From positions 2,315,285 to 2,379,284 of the forward strand of contig VZQC01006876.1 of NCBI GenBank assembly GCA_009823505.1: a stretch of 64,000 nucleotides of DNA, in the 5' to 3' direction. The position numbers and the translations under genes are program-made. The notes under the pieces are model-generated. The model was not told the origin of the DNA and did not search any database. It saw only the letters and a program-made list of their open reading frames with translations. Source of the stretch: Rhizomys pruinosus (lineage: Eukaryota; Chordata; Mammalia; Rodentia; Spalacidae). The first letter of the stretch is position 1. Each line of letters opens with the position of its first letter. Below, in pieces: positions 43,437-53,482 of this stretch.

Positions 43437-44010
43437 TATTAGTCTATTTTCCAATGCTATGATTAATACCTAAAGCCAGAAAACTTGTAAAAAGAAGAGC
43501 TGTCTTTAGCTCATAGTTTTGGAGGCTGAAGGTGCAAACAACATGGCCCTGGCTCTAGCAAGGGGCCCTGCCTGCATGGCAGCATGGCAGATCAGTACAC
43601 AGGAATGTGAGATAGATGGAGAGACCACGGAGAGACAGGAGACCCCAGTGCAGGGAGGGGCCGGTCTTCCTCTTTTTTTTTAATTTTATTTATTTATTTA
43701 TGTGTATGAATGTACTGTCTGCATGTAAGTCTGTGCACCCATGTCATGCAATGCCTCAGAGGTCAGAAGAGGGCGTCGGATTCCCCTGGAACTGGAGTTC
43801 TCCTGGAATTGGAGTTACAGACGGTTCTCAGCTTCTTTCAAGGACTAGCCAGGGTCCCATGAGAACTACATTAGTTCCTTTGCCGGTCAGCACCCTTGAT
43901 GGCCCAATTACCTTGCAATCGGCCCACCTCCGTGAGCTTTCATGCCATGCCTCAACATTGTGGGACCAAGTTTCCGACACATGAACTCTGAGGGACATAC
44001 TACTACAAAC
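43437..44010 (-). mobile_element. MaLR-like LTR, reverse, split by a truncated B2-type
   Basis: 'gtattagtctattttccaat' start, 'gatagatggagagacc' region. After the SINE it runs from 'caaggactagccagggtccc' to 'tgaactctgagggacatact'. Confidence 0.65.
43672..43828 (-). mobile_element. B2-type SINE with internal duplication, head missing
   Basis: Tail and duplicated body ('gaactggagttctcctggaa') present; the whole tRNA-like head is absent, as from incomplete reverse transcription. Confidence 0.93.
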
Positions 44011-44262
44011 CACGTGAACTATATCCAGACCATATCAGATGGCGTTCCCTCATTTGATCAACAGATCCTACTTATTGCACCAGGGAAAGATACAGAAATA
44101 TCTTAAATACGAGTGGCTCTCAAGTTAGTCTAATTAATATACTACAACACTGACACCAGCCAGAGCGCTACAAGATGAAGCAGGAGAAGTGGATGCAGTT
44201 GTTGAATAAATCCTTTCAGGGGTGAGGGTTGATCATGTTCTTGTGGCAGAGAAATGCAAAGT
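44011..44262. other. No recognised feature
   Basis: Unique-looking sequence. Confidence 0.45.
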
Positions 44263-44265
44263 GCA

Positions 44266-44462
44266 AGGCTGGAGAAAGGGCTTAGCAGTTAAGAGTGCTT
44301 GCTGCTCTTCCAGAGGACTGAGTTTGTTTTCCAGCACCCACATAATGCAGCTCACGGCTGCCTATCACTCTAGCTCCAGGGTACCCAGCACCCTCTTCTG
44401 GCTTATGAGGGCACTACACTCATGTGTGCACACCCACACACAGAGATATATGCATACACATC
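44266..44462 (+). mobile_element. B2-type SINE, tail missing
   Basis: Head and body complete to 'tatatgcatacacatc', then abruptly a poly(T) run instead of the expected A-rich tail. Confidence 0.9.
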
Positions 44463-44485
44463 TTTTTTTTTTTTTTTTTTTTTTN
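44463..44485. other. Poly(T) ending in an N (ambiguous base)
   Basis: Twenty-two T followed by N at 44485. The N sits exactly at the outer edge of the inverted-repeat left arm, so it probably marks an assembly join. Confidence 0.9.
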
Positions 44486-44734
44486 ACATTTTTTTTTTTA
44501 CCATCATTGTAGGGGATGCACATTTTTATGATCACACTTCAATATATGCAGTATATGTGAACTACAGACCACCAAGCATATTATTGTGGTGATTATGCAT
44601 GTGGAATGTTCTTATGTTTACATTGTCATTGTACAGTGCAAGGATGATTGGGAAGATGGAAATGCAAACATACAAAAATCAAAACGACATGCAAATAAAT
44701 GTAAATATAAAAAAGAAATGAAATGCCGTCAATG

Positions 44735-44880
44735 GGTGGCGCACAGCCTTTTAAATCCCAGCACTCGGGAGGCCAGAGGCGTGCGGATCTTGTTAGTTCA
44801 AGGCCAGCCTGGTCTACAGAGTGGAGTTCCAGGATAAGCTGGGGCTATAGGGAGACCCTGTCTCAAAGACCAAAAGAAGA
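44735..44880 (+). mobile_element. B1 SINE (left arm), error-rich
   Basis: Differs from B1 consensus by scattered indels ('ccttttaaatcccagc', 'ggaggccagaggcgtgcgg'), while the right-arm counterpart is near-consensus. Confidence 0.9.
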
Positions 44881-44929
44881 AAAAAAAAAAAAAAAAAAAA
44901 AAAAGAATGAAAATAGAGTGGGTGAGAAT

Positions 44930-45110
44930 GGCTCAGTAGGTAAAAGCAGTTGCCACACCAGCCTATGATGATAGGAGTTTGACCCGTGGAACCCCAGAAA
45001 GGCAGGAGAGAACTGACTGCAACAAAGTTGTCTTCTGACCTCCACGTGTGTGGCGTGGCCGCTATACTTGCCCCCCCACACTCAAATATCAAACAACGAT
45101 ATAATAAATA
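44930..45110 (+). mobile_element. tRNA-derived SINE (left arm)
   Basis: 'atggctcagtaggtaaaagc', 'aggagagaactgactgcaac', 'gtcttctgacctccacgtgt'. Same family as at 25565. Confidence 0.8.
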
Positions 45111-45932
45111 AGTTTTTAAAAGACGTTAAAGTTCAATCAATGTTATTTCTGATGTTAACAGTGAGGGAAGCTGTGTATTCATGCAAGCATACACTCCTAC
45201 ACAGCTAGTAGAAAGTGCTTGAATAAGTAAGAAAGATTTGGACCATGAGCTGTTTGCTTTTCTATTCCAAATGTACCAGTCTTTGGAAACACAAAGATGA
45301 ACCTCTTGTCCCTGCCTGTGGGTTTTACAGACTGTTGGGGGATTCATACTGGCCATTTGGCCACCAGAGGAAAGGGTGGCGAGGAGCCAGGAACCAGCTG
45401 CCACTCAACGTGAGCTGCATAATACCCTGTGATTTCCTCAATGTCCATCTCTCCTCATGGTCCTTCGCAATGAAGCTGGCCGTTAATGAGCAGCGCAGTG
45501 TGTGTGACTCAGGTGGGATGTGGAGGAGGAGGCTTCTTCTAAATTTTGGTCCCTGGTTTGTGGCTTATTATCACCCACTTCACTTGCAGACTTGTGGGTG
45601 AGGCTGTGAATGAAGTGACCAGGTGGCACGCAGGTGACATACTTCTTTGGATGGTGGCATTCACCCCAAAGTCGGTGTAGGAAAGAGACACGAAAGCCTG
45701 CTTTTACCTTACGTGTTATTCTTATTCACAGAGATGGTGTTTATAACATGGCATTACATATCTCACAGCTTGAAATTAGAAAGGTTCTGATAAGTCCGTT
45801 ATGCAGCTCCACTCGCCTCCATTTCAGAAAGCCACTCATGATCCTACGCTCCTTTCCCTATGCTTTTCATATTTCTTTTTCTTCTTCTTCTTTCTTTTAA
45901 TAAAAGGAAAAATGAATTTAAAAAAGTATGTG

Positions 45933-46078
45933 GCCAGGCGTGGCGTGTGCCCATGCCCTAATCCGAGCCCTTGGGAGGCAAAGGCAGGTATATCGCTGTG
46001 AGTTTCAAGTCCAGCCTGGTCTAAATAGTAGTTTCAGGACTGCTTGGGGCTACAGGGAACCCTGTCTCAAAAAGACAA
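45933..46078 (+). mobile_element. B1 SINE at inner end of left arm
   Basis: Runs directly into a B1 of opposite orientation at 46086, so the arm ends inside a head-to-head-type B1 pair. Confidence 0.9.
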
Positions 46079-46085
46079 TTTTTTT

Positions 46086-46228
46086 GGTCTTTTTGAGACA
46101 GGGTCTCCCTGTAGCCCCAGCTGTCCTGGAACTCACTCTGTAGACCAGGCTGGCCTTGAACTTACAAAGATCCGCCTGTCTGTGCCTCCCAAGTGCTAGG
46201 ATTAAAGGCGTGCGCCACCACGCCCGGC
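46086..46228 (-). mobile_element. B1 SINE in the spacer
   Basis: Near-consensus reverse B1. Confidence 0.95.
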
Positions 46229-46787
46229 CATGTCCTCTCTCTTTCCATCATTCTCTTCTCTTTCCCTTTCAGAGGCTCTTGACAGTCTCACAGTTATCTA
46301 TCCTAACAAAGTTTTTTCATAAACTCAAAGGGGTTAAATGACCTGGCAGAGGCTGTAAGCTAACAGACAGGAGGATTCAAACACAGCTCTCCTAGCAATA
46401 GTCACATTTGATTATAGGAAAAGAGGTCACAGGGTTTCTACCTAACTCTTGGCTAATCCCAGATTATATATCTAAATATATAATCATTTCCATCCTATAC
46501 TAATACACAGGCCTCACTTTCCACCTCACTGCCCTTCTTCCCTTATTGAATAAAGTGCCACCGCCTAACTTCATTTAGCCCACGCCTGCAAAATATGCAC
46601 ATGTTCAAATATCTAATCAGCACTTTCACAGTAAATAGTTGCTTTCTTATAATGTTGTGAAGAGCTAAATTGGTTGAAGTCTTTTATTGCATCTTGGAAG
46701 GATGTAGTATAATAAACACAATGAACGGTACTCTTGTACTAACTTTAAAAAACTTTTTAAAAATGTATTATAATTTTTTCTTCTTTT
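46229..46787. other. Spacer, no recognised feature
   Basis: Unique sequence; weak MIR-like order near 46330-46395 ('ggggttaaatgacctggcag', 'gaggattcaaacacagctct'). Confidence 0.45.
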
Positions 46788-46925
46788 TGAGACAGGATCT
46801 CACTATGTAGTCCTGGCTGGCCTGGAACTCATTATGAGGATCAGACTGGCCTTGAACTCATAGAGATCTGCCTGCCTCTGCCTCCTAAGTGCTGAGATTA
46901 AAGGCATGTACTACCACACCCACAT
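46788..46925 (-). mobile_element. B1 SINE in the spacer
   Basis: Reverse B1, moderately diverged. Confidence 0.92.
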
Positions 46926-47058
46926 TATTATTAATTGTTGCATGTATATGCAATGTCTATATATGAGTGTGGACACATATATAAATCAGATTCTGAGGAT
47001 CAAGATCATGCTGTGGAAAGTATCTTTACCAGATGAGCTCCCCCCCTCTATTTTTTTT
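46926..47058 (-). mobile_element. Possible B4/B2-related fragment
   Basis: 'ttaccagatgagctcccccc' resembles a reverse SINE head; the rest is unclear. Confidence 0.35.
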
Positions 47059-48049
47059 TTTTTTTGTCTTTTTTGAGACAGGGTTCCCTGTAGCCCCAGC
47101 AGTCCTGAAACTTACTATGTAGACCAGGCTGGCCTTGAACTCACAGAGATATACCTGCCTTTGCCTCCCAAGTGCTGGGATTAAGGGCATGGGCACACGC
47201 CACGCCTGGCCACATACTTTTTTAAATCATTTTTTCCTTTTATTAAAGAAAGAAGAAGAAAAAGAAATATGAAAAGCATAGGGAAAGGAGCGTAGGATCA
47301 TGAGTGGCTTTCTGAAATGGAGGCGAGTGGAGCTGCATAACGGACTTATCAGAACCTTTCTAATTTCAAGCTGTGAGATATGTAATGCCATGTTATAAAC
47401 ACCATCTCTGTGAATAAGAATAACACGTAAGGTAAAAGCAGGCTTTCGTGTCTCTTTCCTACACCGACTTTGGGGTGAATGCCACCATCCAAAGAAGTAT
47501 GTCACCTGCGTGCCACCTGGTCACTTCATTCACAGCCTCACCCACAAGTCTGCAAGTGAAGTGGGTGATAATAAGCCACAAACCAGGGACCAAAATTTAG
47601 AAGAAGCCTCCTCCTCCACATCCCACCTGAGTCACACACACTGAGCTGCTCATTAAGAGCCAGCTTCATGCGAAGGACCATGAGGAGAGATGGACATTGA
47701 GGAAATCACAGGGTATTATGCAGCTCACGTTGAGTGGCAGCTGGTTCCTGGCTCCTCGCCACCCTTTCCTCTGGTGGCCAAATGGCCAGTATGAATCCCC
47801 CAACAGTCTGTAAAACCCACAGGCAGGGACAAGAGGTTCATCTTTGTGTTTCCAAAGACTGGTACATTTGGAATAGAAAAGCAAACAGCTCATGGTCCAA
47901 ATCTTTCTTACTTATTCAAGCACTTTCTACTAGCTGTGTAGGAGTGTATGCTTGCATGAATACACAGCTTCCCTCACTGTAAAACTCCAGTAAATACATT
48001 GATTTTAACTTTAACGTCTTTTTAAAAATTATTTATTACTATCGTGTGT

Positions 48050-48230
48050 TTGATATGTGAGTGTGGGGGGCAGTATAGCGTGCCACCGCACACACGTGGA
48101 GGTCAGAAGACAACTTTGTGCAGTCAGTTCTCTCCTGCCTTTCTGGGGTTCCACGGGTCAAACTCCTATCATCATCAGGCTGGTGTGGCAAATGCTTTTA
48201 CCTACTGAGCCATCTCACCAACTCTATTTT
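48050..48230 (-). mobile_element. tRNA-derived SINE (right arm)
   Basis: 'aaatgcttttacctactgag' at the right is the reverse head. Clean counterpart of 44930-45110. Confidence 0.8.
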
Positions 48231-48234
48231 CATT

Positions 48235-48283
<49 letters not shown>

Positions 48284-48285
<2 letters not shown>

Positions 48286-48425
48286 TCTTTTTGAGACAGG
48301 GTCTCCCTATAGCCCCAGCTATCCTGGAACTCACTCTGTAGACCAGGCTGGCCTTGAACTCACAAAGATCCGCCTGCCTCTGCCTCCCGAGTGCTGGGAT
48401 TAAAGGCGTGCGCCACCATGCCCGG
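48284..48425 (-). mobile_element. B1 SINE (right arm)
   Basis: Near-consensus reverse B1 preceded by a poly(T) of over 40 bases (48238-48283). Confidence 0.96.
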
Positions 48426-48659
48426 CATTCATTTCTTTTTTATACTTACATTTTTGCATGTGTTTTGCATTTTTGTATGTGCATTTCCATCTTCCCAATC
48501 ATCCTTGCACTGTACAATGACAATGTAAACATAAGAACATTCCACATGCATAATCACCACAATAATATGCTTGGTGGTCTGTAGTTCACATATACTGCAT
48601 ATATTGAAGTGTGATCATAAAAATGTGCATCCCCTACAATGATGGTAAAAAAAAAATGT

Positions 48660-48945
48660 GCATCCCATTCTTACCAAATGGAGGGAGCACTGCATAAAAT
48701 GAGCTATACTAGTTTCATCTTCCCTCTGGCATATGCACATTTCACAACACTTCCCATATTCAGTGTGTTAATGGTAAGGAAGGCAGAAAGGAAAAGAACC
48801 TGGATTCCTATCGCTTCCTTTTCTTCTGTGACATCATTTTCAGCATGAGTAGCCAGTTAGTACACAGAGAGCAAGGAAATTGATGACGGGGTTTCTCGGC
48901 TGTCCGTGTTTCTCAGAACTCTGTTGTCGTCTTTCTACATTTGAA
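48660..48945. other. No recognised feature
   Basis: Unique-looking sequence. Confidence 0.45.
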
Positions 48946-48949
48946 TCAC

Positions 48950-49188
48950 ACATTAGTCACTTTTCCCATTGCTGGGACAGAATACCTGACAAAAGAAACT
49001 TAAACAAGGAAGGATTTGTTTGGGCTAAAGGTTAACTGTACACACAGTCTATCCTCTCTAGCACTTCACTGTAGCCAGAGCTGGTTACATTGCAACCATG
49101 GGAAGCAGAGAAGAAGGACTGTTCATCTTACTTTCTCTTTTTTATTTAGTCCAGGATTCCAACCCACAGGATGGTGCTCCCCACATTT
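48950..49188 (-). mobile_element. Rodent interspersed repeat (LTR-like), reverse
   Basis: 'cacttttcccattgctggga', 'ctgacaaaagaaacttaaac', 'tattta-gtccaggattccaac' order, cut by the following SINE. Confidence 0.55.
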
Positions 49189-49201
49189 AAAGTGGGTCCT
49201 C

Positions 49202-49392
49202 CCGGGGTTCGATTCCCAGTGCCTACATGGCAGCTGAGAACCATCTTTGATTCCAGTTCCAGGGGAATCCGACACCCTCTTCTGACCTCCACGGCATTGC
49301 ATGACATGGGTGCACAGACCTACATGCAGATGGTACATTCATACACATGAAAATAAAATTTAAAAAAAATTGCATTTAAAAAATAAATAAAT
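49202..49392 (+). mobile_element. B2-type SINE, 5' truncated
   Basis: Begins within the B box region ('ccggggttcgattcccagtg'). A perfect 13-base duplication (aaagtgggtcctc) at 49189-49201 and 49393-49405 shows that the truncated form is what inserted. Confidence 0.97.
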
Positions 49393-49408
49393 AAAGTGGG
49401 TCCTCAGA

Positions 49409-49622
49409 GGGGCTGGAGAGATAGTGCAAAGGTTAAGAGCAGTGGCTATTCTTACAGAGGACTTTGGTTCAGTTCCCAGCACCCACATGGCAGCTAACAA
49501 CCATTCATAACTACAGTTCCAGGGGATCCAAAGCCCTCTTCTGGTCTTCTCAGGTATTGCATGTGCGGGTGCAATTACATACATACAGGCAAAAAACTCA
49601 GACACATAAAATTAAAATAAAA
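49409..49622 (+). mobile_element. B2-type SINE
   Basis: Complete, in tandem with the previous copy. Confidence 0.93.
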
Positions 49623-50134
49623 TAAAATTTCAAACACTGTGTAGTAAATACATAAAGCATGAATACAGTTGTTTCTGAACAGTACCAAGTACCAGTAGGA
49701 CTGCTCCCAGCAGCCTCCAGCACACAGGGCAGTGTGTTGCACCATGACATCGCTGATCCCATTGTGGTCACCATTGTATATGTAGCCCAATGCTGATCAA
49801 AGCATTATTATATTGGGCATATTTTAATTCATTTGGGGAAGTTATCTTAATAAACAAAAGGAAGGGATTGTCAGGTTGGTTGGGTCTTACTGGGACCCTC
49901 TGAGGAAACATTTGGAACACAAATCTACCCCAGAACCCTGGGGAAGTGATTTATCCACTGACACCCACCTCCCATTGGTCCAGGGAAGCCCCAGGGCTTT
50001 CATTAGCTCCTCATCATTTCCAGGTTTACACATGTCTGGGATGGCTCAGCAGGCTCTTCAAGTCATCCTAGACTGTGTAGCGAAGGAGCCTGGGGCAGAG
50101 AGACTGCTGCTGTGCAGGAGGTGTGGTCAGGCTG
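49623..50134. other. No recognised feature
   Basis: SINE-free unique sequence leading into the motif cluster below. Confidence 0.45.
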
Positions 50135-50164
50135 CACCTGTGCACAGCTGGTTTCCATAGCAAC
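50135..50164. promoter_or_regulatory. Paired E-boxes plus RFX-like X-box
   Basis: CACCTG and CAGCTG lie ten bases apart, followed at 50151-50164 by GTTTCCATAGCAAC, close to the RFX X-box consensus (one mismatch in the left half). Could be a chance cluster. Confidence 0.35.
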
Positions 50165-50344
50165 GGTGGCTTGAGAGAAGCATCTGAGTGTTCTCCACAG
50201 CATCTAGCCGGCATGCCTCAAACTGAGTGTGCATGCTTGCTGCTGTAGGTCCCCAGGCCCCACTCAGAGGTACTGTGTCAGGGGGGTTGGAGCAGGAGCT
50301 GAAAAGCGACGTTTCCAGTATGTTCTCTGCATAGGTATGCTAGG

Positions 50345-50752
50345 TTTGAAGATAGTCTATGGACTGGATCTTCTATGTCCCCAAATACGTACTAATGGCT
50401 TGGTCCCATGCCTGTGACACCATTGGGAGATAGAGGAACCTTTGAAAGGTGGGGCCCAGTGGGAGGAAATGACATCATGGGAGCATGCCCCCGAAGGTAT
50501 CATTAGGACCCCACCCCCCTCTCTTTCTCTTCTTCTCTCTCTCCCACTCTCTCTTTCCTGCCAGCTATGAGGTAAGTAGCTTTGCTCTGCCACGTCTCCT
50601 CACTACAATGCCCTGACTCTCCACAGGCTTAAAACAATGAGAACAAACAGCCATAGATTGAAACTTCTGACCCGGAAGCCAAAACAAACCTTTCTTTCTT
50701 CTAAGTTGATTTTTCCTGAGTGTGTTCTCACAGCAACAGAAACCTAACACCA
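50345..50752 (+). mobile_element. MaLR-like LTR
   Basis: 'ggcttggtcccatgcctgtg', 'aacctttgaaaggtggggcc', 'caggcttaaaacaatgagaa', and the end 'aacctttctttcttctaagt'. Pyrimidine-rich middle (50515-50560). Best-preserved LTR of the window. Confidence 0.75.
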
Positions 50753-52125
50753 CAGCCGTATTCCCTGTACAGAGACACAGACTGATCAAGAAGAAAGAGG
50801 ATTTCTCTAAAATGAGAATATACACATATGCAAATATATATGTGGCATGAATTTGATTTTATTAAAATAAAAACAGAATTGTCACCACTGAAAATCAACA
50901 AAGAACTGTTCACGTAGTGACAATCTTGTGTCAAATACCGCAGCCAGAAGTGAAGAAGAGGTTATTAGGGTGATTCTGTGTGTGTCTTATCCCATCCATT
51001 CTTGATCTGCCTGCCTTGGACTGAACCTTCTAGACTGGCCAACTGGAGGCACCATCAGGAAATCAAAAAGCGGAGGGAGAGGACACATTTCCCTGCTCCC
51101 TCCGTCCTCTGCAGGCTGCAGAAGCTCCCGCAGGCTGGCCTCCCACTCCTCCTTGCACAGCCCACTTATAAGACTCCACCATCCTGTCAGTCCTTCAGTC
51201 CCTCAAGGTGGTGACAGCCGCTGCATTGTTTCTGGCCCCAATGGCTCAGCATCCATGATGAGGACCCCCAAGTCTCCCCCAAGTTCAGCATGGACACTAC
51301 TGTCAGTTCAGCCATCTTTTTCCTCCCCTCCTGACTACTAACAGTGTCTTGGGAAAAATAATTTGAGCCAGGTGCTTAACTGGGTTGTGTTTCTGAGGAT
51401 TTAACATGAAAAAAATAACTGTGATAACACTCAAGTTGATACTGAAATATAAGACTGACTTCTGGGATCAGATAAAATATAAAACGAATGAACAGATGGG
51501 TAACACATAAAAATAAATTGGGGCCTTGAGAAAGATGATCATGGCAGTTAAAGAAATACCCAGAGAGCAAGAGGAACAAATAGAGATGGCTTTTTCTTTC
51601 AAACCATAAAGAATTTGCTACAGGCAAGGGAGAGGTCTCCATAGTGCTAATTTGTGCTATATAAAACTTTCCCCCATCCACACAGGCTCTGATAACATGG
51701 AACTCTGGCAGGAGAAAAGAAAGCACAGTAAGCTATGGGCCCAAACCTTTCCAACACATCTTGGGAAATTGGTGATAAGATCACATCAGAAGTGGAATAA
51801 TCCGAGGACTCACAGATAACGCAGTGTGTTGCAATCAGTCTAAAGTTCACATCTAGCTTGATTTATATATCCATAATAAAATCAATCAAAAGCCAGCAGC
51901 AGCTGAGTCACCAACGCTCTTCCAAGACCCTCTCCCAGCCCCGCTCCTGCCCCAGCCTCTGCCCAGAGCTCTTCCTTCAGCATCTTAGAGAATTCAATTC
52001 CCTGAGTTTTCAGGGTCTATCTGGTTAGGAGAAGGTGCCTTCGTGGTCTTCAGTGAGGATGGGCATCTGGGCAGTTACCTCAGACCTTACAGAGACCTTC
52101 TAAGTGAGACGTTTAAATTAGGGGG
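50753..52125. other. 1.37 kb without SINE or recognised gene
   Basis: ORFs on both strands without domains. No splice-flanked exon supported. Confidence 0.45.
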
Positions 52126-52127
52126 GT

Positions 52128-52366
52128 TTTGTTGTTGTTGTTGTTGTTTGTTGTTTTTTTTTTTTTATGTGTATGAGTGTACTGTCTGCATGTAAGTTGG
52201 TGCACCCGTGTCGTGCAATGCCGCAGAGGTCAGAAGAGGGCGTCGGATTCCCCTGGAACTGGAGTTAAAGATGGTTTTAGCCACCATGTGGGTGCTGGGA
52301 ATCAAACCCAAGTCCTCTGCAAGAGCAGTCAGTGCTCTTAACCGCTGAGCCATCTCTCCAGCCCCT
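52128..52366 (-). mobile_element. B2-type SINE with (GTT)n tail
   Basis: Reverse, little diverged; a GTT/T tail complement at 52128-52166. Confidence 0.95.
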
Positions 52367-52735
52367 AAATTAGGTTTTTTTTTAACAAGAAGGTTTTGTT
52401 TTAACCCCAAGGCTTTTCTAAAGGCTCTTTATTCTGTTCTTACTGTTTGCACTGTGCCCTGTTCTCCAGCTTTCCAGGGTTAAATCCAGTGCCCCTACGA
52501 AGGCTGAGACCTTCAGAATCCCAGAACTTCTCTGAGAGTAATCCAATGTATGTTGAGCTTTTCTTTCAGCTGGTCACAAATGTGGGGCAAGTCGAGGCTT
52601 TTATTCACTCCAGCAGAATGCTTCTCTCACCATAACTAGAAGGAGGTCTGGGCTTCTAATCTTCTTATCAAGGAGCTAATCTACTTTATTGGTTACAGTG
52701 TTTCACCTCAGTTGAAAAGCTGTCATTACCATCTC
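52367..52735. other. No recognised feature
   Basis: Unique-looking sequence. Confidence 0.45.
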
Positions 52736-52737
52736 CA

Positions 52738-52830
52738 AAATAGTCCATGTTTATTGAATACTTCCTGGGTAGGAGGTGGTGCATACTAAGGACTTAATGT
52801 ATGACCTAGTCCTGTGATGCATCTCTGATT
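52738..52830 (+). mobile_element. Possible MIR fragment
   Basis: 'tttattgaatacttcctggg' with 'gcatactaaggacttaatgt' follows the MIR 5' core. Confidence 0.5.
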
Positions 52831-52835
52831 TGTCA

Positions 52836-53482
52836 GCTTTTCATTACTATAACCAAACACCTGACACAACTTATTTATAAAAATTTTAAAAAAGTTTATT
52901 TAGCCCAGTTGAGAAGATTCTAGGACACGGTGCCTACAACAGCTTAGTTCCAATAATTGATTGGATGGGTGGTGGGTGACAATGTCAGGGAGTTATGTCA
53001 GAGGGAACACTCATACTTAAGCCAGGACACAGAGACAGGCTGGGGACCCACCATTCCTTCTAAGGACACTTTCCCAGGGACCCCATCTTTTTAAAAGGAT
53101 TTACTTTGACTCATGATTTAAGAAGGGAAACAGTCCCTCATGTCAGGGAAGGCATGGTAACACGAACGTGAGGCAGATGGACAGATTGCATCCTCCGTCC
53201 TCTGTCAGGAAGCAGATAGTGGACAGGAAGAGATGTCAGGTGATAAAATCTCAAGGCCTGCCCCCAATGGCCCACTTCCTCCTTCAGGGCCCCACCTCTT
53301 AAAGGTTCTATGACCTCCCCAAACATCGCCACTAACTGGGGATCAAGTGTTCAAACACAAGCCTACGGGGAACATTTCACATTTAAAGCACAAGCCCTAG
53401 CCCCCATAAACTCAGTGCAAAATGCATTCATTTCAACTTCAAAAGTCCCAAGGCTCCTCACTATTCTTCCAAAGTCTTTTCT
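52836..53482 (-). mobile_element. MaLR-like LTRs and internal start, reverse
   Basis: One reversed LTR-like unit at 52836-53090 and a second at 53092-53395 ('cacctcttaaaggttctatg'), followed by internal-like 'caaaagtcccaaggctcctc' that stops at the insertion described next. Confidence 0.55.

Larger units (their letters stand above)
44486..46078 (+). repeat. Left arm of a large inverted repeat
   Basis: Reverse complement of 47064-48659. The first 180 or so bases, and most of 45160-45880, are near-identical. The B1 (44735-44880), tRNA-SINE (44930-45110) and inner B1 (45933-46078) differ by many one-base indels. The minus-strand counterpart of the 88-codon ORF at 45634-45900 recurs in the right arm for this reason alone. 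Confidence 0.95.
47064..48659 (-). repeat. Right arm of the large inverted repeat
   Basis: Contains a reverse B1 (47064-47212), about 780 bases of unique sequence, the reverse tRNA-SINE (48050-48230), a 45-base or longer poly(T), and a reverse B1 (48290-48425). Its SINEs match consensus better than those of the left arm, and its outer side continues smoothly into unique DNA. Confidence 0.95.

Noticed and set aside
45634..45900. 88-codon ORF present twice with the same product (also minus strand near 47227-47505)
   Set aside because: The repetition follows from the inverted repeat, not from selection on a protein. No domain, signal or family is visible, and the ORF ends in low-complexity Ser/Phe.
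50345..50752. Active endogenous retrovirus
   Set aside because: Only solo or broken MaLR-like LTRs are seen; no gag, pol or env reading frame is recognisable in the window.
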